In this document: one piece after another, positions 8,780 through 22,422 of the stretch
Layout: each line of letters starts with the position of its first letter
Numbering within the stretch: the first letter of the stretch is position 1
Assembly: GCF_012027325.1 (NCBI RefSeq)
Contig: NZ_SNUG01000001.1
Location: forward strand, 62,001 to 126,000
Origin: Thermococcus sp. M39
GTDB taxonomy: Archaea > Methanobacteriota_B > Thermococci > Thermococcales > Thermococcaceae
DNA length: 64,000 nt
Reading direction: 5' to 3'
The notes under the pieces: generated by a model
Database searches by the model: none
The model's input: the letters and a program-made list of their open reading frames with translations, nothing else
What the model was told of the DNA's origin: nothing
Made by a program: the position numbers and the translations under genes

Positions 8780-9577
8780 ATGATTGGGATAATATTTGAC
8801 ATGGATGGGGTAATTTATAGGGGAAACACTCTCATCGAAGGAGCAAGAGAAGTTATTGAGTATTTAAAATCAAAGAACGTTCCCTTTGTATTCCTCACTA
8901 ACAATTCCACTAGAAATGCGGAGATGTATAGAGAAAAGCTTCTTAAATTGGGAATTGATGTTGAAGAAGAGCGAATAATTACTTCTGGCTATGCAACTGC
9001 CCGCTATCTGCAGAAGCACTTTAAAAAAGGCAAAGTTTTTGTAATTGGAGGAAAAGGTCTCGTTGAAGAAATAAAGAACATTGGCTGGGAAATAATAAGC
9101 GTTGAAGATGCCAAAGAGAGATGGAGAGAAATAGACTATGTTGTTGTGGGACTTGACACAAAGCTGACTTATGAGAAGTTAAAGTATGGAACTTTGGCAA
9201 TCAGAAATGGTGCAAAGTTCATTGGAACAAATCCAGACACGACTTATCCAAGCGAAGAGGGCCTCTTGCCTGGGGCTGGTTCAATTCTAGCAGCACTAAG
9301 AGCATCAACGGGTGTTGAGCCTTTAGTAATTGGAAAGCCAAATGAGCCTGTTTTTGAAGTGGTTAAAGAAAAACTCACCGCAGATGAAATCTGGGTTGTT
9401 GGGGATAGATTAGACACGGATATAGCATTTGCAAAGAAAATAGGGGCAAAGGCAATAATGGTTTTAACTGGAGTGAGCACTCTAGGAGATATTGAAAAGA
9501 GTGAAATAGAGCCTGATTTGGTTTTGCCGAGCATAAAAGAGCTTTTGGAATATCTGAAAGTCCACATTGGTGATTAA
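8780..9577 (+). CDS. HAD-IIA family phosphatase (NagD-like)
   Basis: About 265 residues from ATG 8780. A longer in-frame start at 8687 runs into the previous gene and is unlikely; GGTG at 8770 supports ATG 8780 (or 8777). Motif I is F-D-M-D-G-V-I-Y-R-G, motif II L-T-N-N-S-T, motif III G-K-P-N-E, and motif IV G-D-R-L-D-T-D-I. The order and spacing match class IIA HAD hydrolases (NagD, p-nitrophenylphosphatase, glycerol-phosphate and phosphoglycolate phosphatases). The physiological substrate is not evident. The next gene begins about 43 bases after the stop. Confidence 0.85.
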   Translation: MIGIIFDMDGVIYRGNTLIEGAREVIEYLKSKNVPFVFLTNNSTRNAEMYREKLLKLGIDVEEERIITSGYATARYLQKHFKKGKVFVIGGKGLVEEIKNIGWEIISVEDAKERWREIDYVVVGLDTKLTYEKLKYGTLAIRNGAKFIGTNPDTTYPSEEGLLPGAGSILAALRASTGVEPLVIGKPNEPVFEVVKEKLTADEIWVVGDRLDTDIAFAKKIGAKAIMVLTGVSTLGDIEKSEIEPDLVLPSIKELLEYLKVHIGD

Positions 9578-9620
9578 GTATTTAACCTTGGCCTTCGAAT
9601 ACATAGTGAGGGAATTCATC

Positions 9621-10184
9621 ATGGAGAGATTTGAAGTTGATAAGGAAGTTGAGGAGAAAGTTAATCAAATTCTACAAAAAGTTACTAAACTTTCCTTTGA
9701 AGACATACTCAGCTATGCACTGAAAAGTGAAGAGGAAGCAATACAGCTTTATAAATTCCTATCCCAAAAGCTTGAAGAGCCACATGCGAAGATGAAGTTT
9801 GAGCAGTTCATTAAGATGGAAAAGGAGCACAAAGAGAGAATTCTGGGAATTTTCAACGAGTTATTCCCAAACAAAAAACCCAGCAAAAGTCCATCTGCAA
9901 CATGGGTTGAGATTTCAACTGAGATTAAGCCAGATATAAAAACTGTCAAAGACTATCTAGAAGTTTTGAAAGTTGCAATTCAAGCTGAAAAGCTTGCAGA
10001 GGACATATACAAATTCATCGCCAAGAATCTTTCTGATGAAGAGTACAAGAACATTTTCCTTGCCCTAGCTGAAGAAGAAAAAGAGCATTATGACTTCCTA
10101 AAGGATCAGTATAGATTCTATAAACGTGCTAAGGCCGAAGAAAGCATGCATGAAATGATGGATAAGCTGCTCAGAAAGGAGTAG
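9621..10184 (+). CDS. Ferritin-like (rubrerythrin-type) diiron protein
   Basis: About 187 residues from ATG 9621, preceded by GTGAGGGA; a longer start at 9567 overlaps the previous gene and lacks a site. Four predicted helices carry paired ExxH-type ligands: S-E-E-E-A-I-Q-L-Y, E-K-E-H-K-E-R, A-E-K-L-A-E-D-I-Y and A-E-E-E-K-E-H-Y. This is the pattern of the rubrerythrin ferritin-like domain. No C-terminal rubredoxin CxxC is present, so it is a domain-only protein. By family it could reduce peroxide or store iron. A second ferritin-like gene follows 6 bases later, suggesting an operon for oxidative stress or iron handling. Confidence 0.75.
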   Translation: MERFEVDKEVEEKVNQILQKVTKLSFEDILSYALKSEEEAIQLYKFLSQKLEEPHAKMKFEQFIKMEKEHKERILGIFNELFPNKKPSKSPSATWVEISTEIKPDIKTVKDYLEVLKVAIQAEKLAEDIYKFIAKNLSDEEYKNIFLALAEEEKEHYDFLKDQYRFYKRAKAEESMHEMMDKLLRKE

Positions 10185-10190
10185 ATACAG

Positions 10191-10631
10191 ATGAAAATCC
10201 AAGAGCTCCTTGAAAAAATCATTTGGCAAGAGAATGAGCTCTACAACTTATACAAGCTCGGCGAGACTTTTGCAGTTTATGAAAATCCTCAATTAGCTGA
10301 GCATTTTAGCTGGTTAGCAAGCGAAGAACTTAGACACAGAAACACTATACAAACCTTTCTTGAAGAAAAAACACTAGAGGATACTAAAGTTATTGACTAT
10401 CTAGATGCACTGAGCATTGAGCCTTACTTCACTGATGAAAGGGTCAAGCCAAAGGATTTAGAAGACTTAATCCTTGAAGGGCTCATTAGAGAAAAGCACA
10501 GCTATGAGCTTTATCAAAAGCTCAGTGAAATTCTAGAAGGGTCTCTCTCCCAAATCTTTAGAATGATGAGTCATGAAGAGCTCAAACATGCTTACAGATT
10601 AAAGATAATGTATGAAGCTGTTCACAAGTGA
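10191..10631 (+). CDS. Second ferritin-like protein
   Basis: 146 residues with four amphipathic helices and acidic/His motifs at matching positions: E-N-E-L-Y, S-E-E-L-R-H-R, R-E-K-H-S-Y-E-L-Y and S-H-E-E-L-K-H-A-Y. This is a compact ferritin-like fold related to the preceding gene but diverged from it. The metal ligands look present on helices 2 and 4 and partly changed on helix 1. AAGGAG lies at the end of the preceding gene. The two products may form a hetero-oligomer, but this is inference only. Confidence 0.65.
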   Translation: MKIQELLEKIIWQENELYNLYKLGETFAVYENPQLAEHFSWLASEELRHRNTIQTFLEEKTLEDTKVIDYLDALSIEPYFTDERVKPKDLEDLILEGLIREKHSYELYQKLSEILEGSLSQIFRMMSHEELKHAYRLKIMYEAVHK

Positions 10632-10706
10632 TGGATAAATTATCCGACATATGCCTTTTTCTATCCCTTCCTTTTACGACAGAGTATCATTATAATATTT
10701 GTCATC

Positions 10707-10718
10707 TTGGCAAGCCAA
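10707..10718. promoter_or_regulatory. Inverted repeat upstream of the RNR promoter
   Basis: TTGGC-AA-GCCAA forms a perfect 5-base inverted repeat with a 2-base spacer in the 186-base gap before nrdJ. It lies 12 bases upstream of a TATA-like element (TATATTTA, 10731-10738), a suitable position for an activator or repressor. No regulator can be named. Confidence 0.35.
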
Positions 10719-10730
10719 ATATGGGCAAGG

Positions 10731-10738
10731 TATATTTA
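10731..10738 (+). promoter_or_regulatory. Putative TATA box of the ribonucleotide reductase gene
   Basis: TATATTTA is preceded by a GC/purine-rich GGGCAAGG that could act as a BRE. Transcription would start near 10760, giving a leader of about 58 bases before the ATG at 10818. A second AT-rich stretch (TATAATATT, about 10691-10699) is an alternative. Confidence 0.4.
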
Positions 10739-10799
10739 CCCCGACTCCCTAATCCATAGCACTGATATTTCTACTAACATGTGCCATAATGATCAATAA

Positions 10800-15941
<5,142 letters not shown>

Positions 15942-16045
15942 ATTTCCTCTTTAATCTTTATTTTCAACCTGTTAAAAAATTTTATTGCTAAATTGATGGA
16001 AAAAATATTTATTCAAGTTATGTTCATATATTATGGGTGGGTAAA

Positions 16046-16780
16046 GTGCCTGTTAAATATGAGCTTAAAGATTTGTTAGACATAGTCGATTGGAATGAAA
16101 ATCTTTCAATAATAGAGCGGGATTCGCGATCTCTAGGCTATGCTTTGGGGCTCAGCATGCTTAAAATACTCATTGAGCGGGAGGAATTTGTATGGCTTGT
16201 TCTTTTTGAGCCACTCTCAGTTCTTCGTACAAACCTTAAGATGGTTGGGTTGCATCTTGAAGAGCTCCTCCAGAGAGAGAACTTCTACATATTCGATATC
16301 TACGGCAGTGTTACCAAAATTAAACGAAATCTTCCCCACATTTATCAAGTGAAGGGTGACATCACTGGAATAAGTTTTGTTGCAAAATACATGGAGATTG
16401 CATCTTCTGCACTCTCAGAAACTTTGAGGAATTTAGGAGTTGAGGAAATCGAACGAGTATGGACACTTGGGTTCTTGGACTCAAGCGTTGGTAGGCTCTT
16501 TGACAATCCTGTTGAAATCTACAAGAGAATGTGGCTTCTCAAATATTCTCCGAGGATAAGACTGCCTATAAAGGATATACGTAGTATAATCATTTACAAC
16601 TCATCAGAATTTCCCAAGCTGGAGAGTTTTATCTACGATGTATCTGATTATGTTTTGGAGAGCTTCGTTGTGGGTGAGAATGAGTTAAAGCATTTAATAG
16701 TGGTCTCAAAGTCTAAGAGGCCGGAGCTTGAAAATTTGGTACTTGAGTATCTCTTTGATGGAGGGGAGGGCGTTGATTAA
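16046..16780 (+). CDS. Degenerate RecA/KaiC-fold protein (DUF257-like)
   Basis: About 244 residues. GTG 16046 is preferred because GGGTGG precedes it by about 5 bases; GTG 16037 is the longer alternative. The layout resembles KaiC-like P-loop ATPases, with the conserved phrase I-E-R-D-S-R-S-L-G in place of a Walker A motif, F-D-I-Y-G-S at the position of a Walker B strand, and H-L-I-V-V-S-K near the end. No GxxxxGK[ST] is present, so ATP hydrolysis is unlikely. The following gene is a paralogue with the same unusual motif. I believe both belong to a Thermococcales-specific family (possibly DUF257). Function is unknown. Confidence 0.6.
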   Translation: MPVKYELKDLLDIVDWNENLSIIERDSRSLGYALGLSMLKILIEREEFVWLVLFEPLSVLRTNLKMVGLHLEELLQRENFYIFDIYGSVTKIKRNLPHIYQVKGDITGISFVAKYMEIASSALSETLRNLGVEEIERVWTLGFLDSSVGRLFDNPVEIYKRMWLLKYSPRIRLPIKDIRSIIIYNSSEFPKLESFIYDVSDYVLESFVVGENELKHLIVVSKSKRPELENLVLEYLFDGGEGVD

Positions 16781-17522
16781 TCTTGGCATTCCTCAGCTCG
16801 ATAAAATTATCGGTGGCATTGAGGATGGCTCTTTGATTGCATTGATTGAAAGAGATCCCCGCTCATTGGGGAGTTTAATCTCTCTTCTAGTTGCAAAGAA
16901 AAAGCTTGAAGAAGGTCATTTGGTTGTTCTCTTCAATAAATCTCTTCCTCTTCCAGTCCTATTGAACAGATTGGAAAGTGTTGGAATTAATGTGGATAGA
17001 TACTTAGGAAATGGCCAGCTTGCAATACTTGATGTTTTTGACAGCTATTATGAGGTCAGGTATGACATTCCGAATGTGTTTTACATCAAGGGTGGAGTTC
17101 AAGAAGGTTCATATCTTCAAAAGTCCGTGAAAGAAGTACTGAGCATCAAAAGGGAGTGGGTGAGGAGAGGCTTGATTGATGAAAACAAAGAACTCTGGGG
17201 AATTAACTACAAGCTTTCGGACTATCTTGACATATTCAGTGAACATGGATTGATAAAAATCATTGAAACTACCTCTGAAATTAGATTTGTCCATGAGGCT
17301 TATACAAAGTATCCAAAAGGAACAAACATCTGGGTATTTTCAGGAAATAATCAAACAATAATTAATTTGCTTTACAGAAGAGCGGACTATGTAATTGAAA
17401 CTAGGAGTATTCTCACTGAGGAAGGCGTAAAAAGAGAATTATACCTAATTAAGATGCCAAAAATGGGAAGAATTAGGAGATTCACATATCAGATTAAGGG
17501 AAATGAGTTCAGGATAGTTTGA
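16773..17522 (+). CDS. Degenerate RecA/KaiC-fold protein, paralogue of the preceding gene
   Basis: About 249 residues if it starts at TTG 16773, which follows GGAGGGGAGGG closely; ATG 16758 is an in-frame alternative. The N-terminus, G-I-P-Q-L-D-K-I-I-G-G-I-E-D-G-S, is the classic KaiC-like opening, but the expected Walker A lysine is missing and I-E-R-D-P-R-S-L-G stands instead. I-L-D-V-F-D-S-Y occupies the Walker B region. It overlaps the upstream paralogue by a few bases, so the two are probably translated together and may form a heterodimer. Function is unknown. Confidence 0.6.
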   Translation: MINLGIPQLDKIIGGIEDGSLIALIERDPRSLGSLISLLVAKKKLEEGHLVVLFNKSLPLPVLLNRLESVGINVDRYLGNGQLAILDVFDSYYEVRYDIPNVFYIKGGVQEGSYLQKSVKEVLSIKREWVRRGLIDENKELWGINYKLSDYLDIFSEHGLIKIIETTSEIRFVHEAYTKYPKGTNIWVFSGNNQTIINLLYRRADYVIETRSILTEEGVKRELYLIKMPKMGRIRRFTYQIKGNEFRIV

Positions 17523-17601
17523 GTTGTTTTTAACAAGAATTTGTAAACGCTGAATTTTTAAATTATTACCCCTATTCTACATTTATCAAGGAGGTGACAA
17601 T

Positions 17602-18063
17602 ATGGACAAGGTTTACCTCACATGGTGGCAGGTTGATAGAGCAATATTCTCATTGGCTGATAAACTGAGAGAGTACAAGCCCGATGTCATTGTTGGAATA
17701 GCGAGGGGCGGCCTAATTCCAGCAGTAAGATTAAGTCATATTTTAGGGGATATAGACCTCAAAGTAATAGATGTGAAGTTCTACACTGATATCAACGAGC
17801 ATACAGAAATGCCAAAGATAGTAATCCCAATATACGGGGATTTAAAAGACAGAAAAGTTGTTATCGTTGACGATGTCAGCGACACAGGGAAGACACTGAA
17901 AGTCGTTATAGAGGAAGTTAAGAGACTTGGTGCAAAGGAGATAAAAGTTGCTTGTTTAGCTATGAAGCCCTGGACTTCAGTCGTGCCAGACTTCTATGTG
18001 TTTAGAACTGACAAGTGGATAGTGTTCCCCTGGGAGGAATTTCCGGTGGTGGTTAGGGGATGA
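17602..18063 (+). CDS. gpt: Purine (hypoxanthine/guanine/xanthine) phosphoribosyltransferase
   Basis: 153 residues. The PRPP-binding loop [13 protein letters not shown] is complete, and [11 protein letters not shown] matches the PPi loop of type I phosphoribosyltransferases. [10 protein letters not shown] at the end is typical of the Gpt-like archaeal family, which salvages guanine, hypoxanthine or xanthine. The ribosome site AAGGAGGTGA is strong. The stop overlaps the next start in an ATGA pair, indicating co-translation with thpR. Confidence 0.85.
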   Translation: MDKVYLTWWQVDRAIFSLADKLREYKPDVIVGIARGGLIPAVRLSHILGDIDLKVIDVKFYTDINEHTEMPKIVIPIYGDLKDRKVVIVDDVSDTGKTLKVVIEEVKRLGAKEIKVACLAMKPWTSVVPDFYVFRTDKWIVFPWEEFPVVVRG

Positions 18064-18617
18064 GGGCTTTTATTGCTATTGATATCAATGATGAAGTTAG
18101 AAAAAAACTGACTGAAGCACAGGAAAAAATTGCAAGAACTAAAGCTGCTAAAATTAAGTTTGTTGAATCTGAAAATCTTCACATCACTCTAAAATTTTTG
18201 GGTGAGATAACTGAGGAACAAGCTGAGGAAATAAAGGAAATTCTCCAAAAGATAGCGAGTAAGTATAAAAAACATGATGTTAAAGTCAAAGGTATTGGTG
18301 TGTTTCCAAATCCAAACTATATCAGAGTAATTTGGGCTGGTGTTGAAGGGGATGAAATTATAAAGAGCATAGCTAGTGACATTGAGCGTGAACTAGGAAA
18401 ACTTGGCTTTAAAAAGGATAAGGACTTTGTTGCTCATGTAACAATTGGAAGAGTGAAATTCGTTAAGGATAAGCTTGAGCTTGCAATGGCTCTTAAAGAG
18501 CTGGCAAATGAAGATTTTGGAGTTTTTAGAGTGGAAGCAATTGAGTTAAAGAAAAGTACATTGACTCCTAAGGGTCCAATTTACGAAACACTGGCAAGGT
18601 TTGAACTTAAGGATTAG
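18060..18617 (+). CDS. thpR: RNA 2',3'-cyclic phosphodiesterase (LigT/ThpR)
   Basis: 185 residues of the 2H phosphoesterase superfamily. The two catalytic H-x-T motifs are visible: H-I-T-L-K-F-L-G-E (around residue 41) and H-V-T-I-G-R-V-K-F (around 125). The protein opens with M-R-A-F-I-A-I-D-I, typical of the family. The enzyme opens 2',3'-cyclic phosphates in RNA and can act on tRNA halves, which fits its location just upstream of the CCA-adding enzyme. It overlaps the phosphoribosyltransferase gene by 4 bases. Confidence 0.9.
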   Translation: MRAFIAIDINDEVRKKLTEAQEKIARTKAAKIKFVESENLHITLKFLGEITEEQAEEIKEILQKIASKYKKHDVKVKGIGVFPNPNYIRVIWAGVEGDEIIKSIASDIERELGKLGFKKDKDFVAHVTIGRVKFVKDKLELAMALKELANEDFGVFRVEAIELKKSTLTPKGPIYETLARFELKD

Positions 18618-18656
18618 GTTTTTATTCTTCTTTTCTAACTTTATCTTGGTGATTTC

Positions 18657-20021
18657 ATGGAACTTTCAGAACTTTTAAACCAAGTTCTTAAAGAAATCAA
18701 GCCAAGTGAAGAGGAGAGAGAGCTTGTTGAGAAGGTAAAAGGAGAAGTTGAGAGTATTGCAAAAGAAACAATTGCTGCCTTTGGTTATGATGTTGAGCCC
18801 TACTTCGTTGGCTCTTTAGCTAAAGATACCTATCTAGCTGGAGATCACGATATTGACCTCTTTTTAGCATTTCCTCTTGAAATTCCATTGGAAGGGCTGA
18901 GAAAGGAAGGTTTGGAGCTTGCAAAGGCTATTGGGGAAAAGCTTGGGAAATATGAGGTTGCCTATGCCGAGCATCCTTATGTCAGAGCTTTTTATAGAGG
19001 ATTTAAAGTCGATTTGGTGCCGTGTTACAATGTGAGAGACTGGAGAGAAGTGAGAACGGCTGTTGACAGGTCAATTCTTCACATGAAATGGGTCTTGAAG
19101 CATTTAAATAGCAAAAATGACGAAGTTAGGCTTTTGAAGAAGTTCTTCAAGGGGATTAATGTTTATGGCAGCGAGATTTATGTCAAAGGGTTTTCGGGCT
19201 ATCTCACCGAACTCTTGATAATAAAATACGGCTCATTTCTCAAAGTCCTTGAGAATCACGACTTCATGCTTAGGCAGAAGATCATTGATTTGGAAGGCTG
19301 GCTGAAGAAAGAGCCGGAAGTAGCGATGAAAACTGTAAAGAGAGAGGCTGATGCTGACGTTCCGCTGATAGTTATTGACCCTGTTGACCCAAGGAGAAAT
19401 GTTGCTTCAGCTTTAAGCTGGGAAAAATTTGGGATCTTCTACTTTAAAGCTAAGCAGTTCCTAGAAAAGCCTGCAAGAGAGTTTTTCTTCCTGGAGCAGA
19501 AGAAAATTGGGGATTACAAAAAGCTCCTGAGAGAAAAAGGGACAAAGCTTGTAACCCTGCTCTTTGAGAAGCCAGACTTAATAGATGATCTCCTTTTACC
19601 TCAGCTGGAAAAGAGTGCGAAAGGATTTATGAAAGCCCTAGAGCTTCAAGGCTTTAGGGTGTTTGAGGCTCACTGGGGATACAAAGACAAAGCGTTCATA
19701 ATGCTCGAAGTTGACAGAGTTGAAAGGTCAAGAATTGAGATTAAACCTGGTCCAGAGTTCTTTACGGAGAGAGGTCTGAGGTTTTACTCAAAGAATCAGA
19801 AAGTCTGGATTCGCGGAAAGCGTTTGTATTCAGAGAAGGTGGTGAAAGAAAGCATCGTTGATGTCATTAGAGGGCTTTTAGAGAAGAATCAAGTTTCTTT
19901 AGGAAAACAAGTTAAGGAGCACATAATGCAAGCTGACATCCTGATCAACTTCGTTCCCCCAGAGCTTAGCGATGAGGCGTATCTGTTCCTAAGCAGAGAA
20001 AAATGGAATTTAAAAGACTAA
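18657..20021 (+). CDS. cca: Archaeal (class I) CCA tRNA nucleotidyltransferase
   Basis: 454 residues, the usual length for the archaeal enzyme. The nucleotidyltransferase active site is seen in F-V-G-S-L-A-K-D-T-Y-L-A-G-D-H-D-I-D-L-F, with the G-S and D-x-D metal ligands, and a third Asp in K-V-D-L-V-P. The rest matches the tRNA-binding body and tail. It adds or repairs the 3' CCA of tRNA. The start has GGTGATTTC before the ATG. Its end overlaps the convergent GH57 gene by 4 bases. Confidence 0.92.
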   Translation: MELSELLNQVLKEIKPSEEERELVEKVKGEVESIAKETIAAFGYDVEPYFVGSLAKDTYLAGDHDIDLFLAFPLEIPLEGLRKEGLELAKAIGEKLGKYEVAYAEHPYVRAFYRGFKVDLVPCYNVRDWREVRTAVDRSILHMKWVLKHLNSKNDEVRLLKKFFKGINVYGSEIYVKGFSGYLTELLIIKYGSFLKVLENHDFMLRQKIIDLEGWLKKEPEVAMKTVKREADADVPLIVIDPVDPRRNVASALSWEKFGIFYFKAKQFLEKPAREFFFLEQKKIGDYKKLLREKGTKLVTLLFEKPDLIDDLLLPQLEKSAKGFMKALELQGFRVFEAHWGYKDKAFIMLEVDRVERSRIEIKPGPEFFTERGLRFYSKNQKVWIRGKRLYSEKVVKESIVDVIRGLLEKNQVSLGKQVKEHIMQADILINFVPPELSDEAYLFLSREKWNLKD

Positions 20022-21808
20022 ACACTCCTATGCTCACACCATTCCTTGTTTTCCCATTCTCCGTGCCTCTCACCGGAAATGTGTCCTGTATCAGCTACTG
20101 CTTGCTTTAAATCATAGAGGCTTTCTATAGCACTCCTAATATCCTGCGGCAGGTCTTCCTTTCCAACGTATAAAGCCGCTCTTGTGACCACGTTGTACTT
20201 GCTGTTTGGGACTTCACTTTCAAGCGAGGCAAACCATGCATTTTCACTTGTCTCCCACCCTTCCATTCCTTGCATTCTGAACAAATCATAATCATAATAG
20301 AGCTGTGGGAAGGCTAAGAGCTTCATGTATTCGAGCAGTAAAAAGTTCGCTCTTTCGCTGTTCTCTTCCATGTAGATTTCTATCAGCTCAATTAGAGCTT
20401 TGCTTATAGCTGCGACGTTTCCAAATGTTACCCTTGTGTCTATGTGCTCCCAAAACCTTGGGCATGAGTGGTTTGCTAGGAGCATTATGTAGTAAATTCT
20501 GCCAAGCTTTAGACTCAGAGCGGGATCAACATCTTTTATTGGCTCAGTTATGTAATCAACGCTTGTATCTAATTCAAAATATTCGTAGTGCTCCCTGAAG
20601 AATATCCTAGCATATCTGACTAGGAACTCCTTTATGCTGTCATCGTCGGCATTGGAATATTTTTTGATTAAGTCCATAACTCCAAAGCGAACAGCCCGAT
20701 TAAGCTCGCGGAAGAGCTTAGTGAAGGCAAACTTCCAGAGCTGAGAAACCTTTTTTCCTTTATACCAGCGGTGTATTACTTTATTATCTTCCCTTCTCAC
20801 CCCAGTCCATCTCATATCACTAGTCCTTCCATCTATGCTCAAATCGTAGTAGTCGCTCCAGCTCGAGTAGTCTTTAACGTTTATTCTAAATTGCTCGCTG
20901 CATTCTCCTTCTAAACACTTATGCTCTCCACTCAGCTTCTTCCTCACGAATTCAACGGCATTTACTGCCTCGACTCCCTTTTCTTCCAGCCCTTTGACCC
21001 ATTTCAAAAACTTATCAAGTTGCTGCGGATTGCTGAGTAAAGCCTCCAAGTCGCTTGAAAGGAACACTAAGTAGGGAATTTCCTCTTTCTCTTTGAAGAC
21101 ATCCACTCTTCCTTCAGCAACTGCTCTTATGAGCCCCTCAGCGTCCAAGGTATTGAACGCAAAAGCATCGCTCAGCTGGTGGTCTCTACCAAATAGGAAC
21201 GCTGTTTTGCTATCACACTTGTAGGTGTTGCATGAAAACTTAGCCTGGGGTATGTTTAAGCCTATGAACTGTCTCTCATCAAGCAGAAAAACAACTCTCT
21301 TATCAGTCGCTTCAGTGATAATCCCAGCAGTCTTCTTTGTTATTACATTCTCGGGGAGCCAGAAGCCGACAACGCTTTTATCCTTTATAAATGGATCATA
21401 AAAGTCAAAAGAAACTTTAGCTAAAATCTCTTGCTCAAAAATGCTCAAATGTGGCATTATTGGGTGAAAAGGAACTGTTGGAACAGCTTCAACGTAGTTT
21501 TGAAATGTTTCCACGATCTCTCCATAAATTTTGGGTTTGTATCTGAGAACCATATACAATGTGAAAGGCTCAAAATCAACACTTACGCTTCCTTTTTTGA
21601 GCAGCATTAGTGTATCATCAACGTATTCGTAAGCCTTGATAACTGCTCTCGTCCAGTTTCTGCCTTTGACCTCTATATCTCTGATTCTCAGCGAGACTGG
21701 ACTTAATCTTTCAGAGTATTTTATCGGATCCCACCCAGAGCCGTCGTGAATATAAATTATATCCCCCGGCTGATATGCATGAAAATGATACCCAAATTTT
21801 TGGAACAT
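20018..21808 (-). CDS. Glycoside hydrolase family 57-like protein
   Basis: About 596 residues from ATG 21808, chosen because GGTGATACC precedes it; a 17-residue longer start at 21859 lacks a site. The N-terminus Y-H-F-H-A-Y-Q-P-G-D corresponds to the first conserved GH57 region. Other GH57-type segments are P-H-L-S-I-F, G-F-W-L-P-E-N (the glutamate nucleophile region of GH57) and F-G-R-D-H-Q-L-S-D-A-F. GH57 contains alpha-amylases, glucanotransferases, branching enzymes and galactosidases. This protein belongs to an uncharacterised branch, so I do not assign a substrate. It stands alone on the minus strand, downstream of and convergent with cca. Confidence 0.75.
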   Translation of the reverse strand: MFQKFGYHFHAYQPGDIIYIHDGSGWDPIKYSERLSPVSLRIRDIEVKGRNWTRAVIKAYEYVDDTLMLLKKGSVSVDFEPFTLYMVLRYKPKIYGEIVETFQNYVEAVPTVPFHPIMPHLSIFEQEILAKVSFDFYDPFIKDKSVVGFWLPENVITKKTAGIITEATDKRVVFLLDERQFIGLNIPQAKFSCNTYKCDSKTAFLFGRDHQLSDAFAFNTLDAEGLIRAVAEGRVDVFKEKEEIPYLVFLSSDLEALLSNPQQLDKFLKWVKGLEEKGVEAVNAVEFVRKKLSGEHKCLEGECSEQFRINVKDYSSWSDYYDLSIDGRTSDMRWTGVRREDNKVIHRWYKGKKVSQLWKFAFTKLFRELNRAVRFGVMDLIKKYSNADDDSIKEFLVRYARIFFREHYEYFELDTSVDYITEPIKDVDPALSLKLGRIYYIMLLANHSCPRFWEHIDTRVTFGNVAAISKALIELIEIYMEENSERANFLLLEYMKLLAFPQLYYDYDLFRMQGMEGWETSENAWFASLESEVPNSKYNVVTRAALYVGKEDLPQDIRSAIESLYDLKQAVADTGHISGERHGEWENKEWCEHRSV

Positions 21809-21916
21809 GGTATCACCTTGAGTGAATTGGTTTAGCTGGTATAAATTACTTGTGCCCATGTCTTTAACTCGATAACTTAATAAGGGTACCCTAATGGCAT
21901 TAGGTTGGTGGAGTTG

Positions 21917-22204
21917 ATGAATGACCTTGAGCTTAAGAATTATATCACAATGCTGAGAGCTAGAATGAGCTTCGCTGAGAAGCTTTATGGAATTAGGATG
22001 AACTATTTGCCTCTCGTCGTTGAAGATGAGATAATAATCCTTGACAAGAACGACGGTAAAATCAAAAGGCTGAGAGATAAAAAGCCTCTCAGTGAGAGCG
22101 AGCTTAAGGCCTTTTTACCCAAAATTAGGGAGAATATTGAGAAAGGCATTGTAGATTTGTATCTGACGATGAACTTCCAGTGCATTCACGGTCCCGGGGA
22201 GTAG
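21917..22204 (+). CDS. Conserved hypothetical protein
   Basis: 95 residues from ATG 21917 with GGTGGAG 3-10 bases upstream. It is a mixed alpha/beta acidic protein with no signal peptide or membrane segment; the last residues are F-Q-C-I-H-G-P-G-E. I do not recognise the family. Its 3' end overlaps the convergent MoaD-like gene by 19 bases. Confidence 0.5.
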   Translation: MNDLELKNYITMLRARMSFAEKLYGIRMNYLPLVVEDEIIILDKNDGKIKRLRDKKPLSESELKAFLPKIRENIEKGIVDLYLTMNFQCIHGPGE

Positions 22205-22422
22205 CCTCCATAAACCACTGGCAGAAGCTTTACATAATCGTTTTCTTTCAGCTTGTAGTTTTTTTCAACTTTGCGCTCGTTTACGAGTATGTGGTGTTCC
22301 TCTGCACTTATCTTCAGCTTTCTAAGCAGATCCTCAACAGTTGAGCCTTCTTCAATTTCAATATCAAATTCTGGAGAGAATTTTAATGCGAGCTCTCCAT
22401 ACATTCTAATCCTTACCTTCAT
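22186..22422 (-). CDS. MoaD/ThiS-type sulfur-carrier protein with a C-terminal extension
   Basis: 78 residues with a beta-grasp (ubiquitin-like) fold: the M-K-V-R-I-R-M-Y-G-E-L-A opening, the G-S-T-V-E-D-L-L helix start and the L-L-P-V-V-Y-G-G end of MoaD. Functional carriers end exactly in Gly-Gly, where the terminal carboxylate is adenylated and thiolated. Here the Gly-Gly is followed by Y-S-P-G-P before the stop. It is the last gene of the tungsten oxidoreductase operon and could supply sulfur for the tungstopterin, if the tail is removed. Confidence 0.75.
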   Translation of the reverse strand: MKVRIRMYGELALKFSPEFDIEIEEGSTVEDLLRKLKISAEEHHILVNERKVEKNYKLKENDYVKLLPVVYGGYSPGP

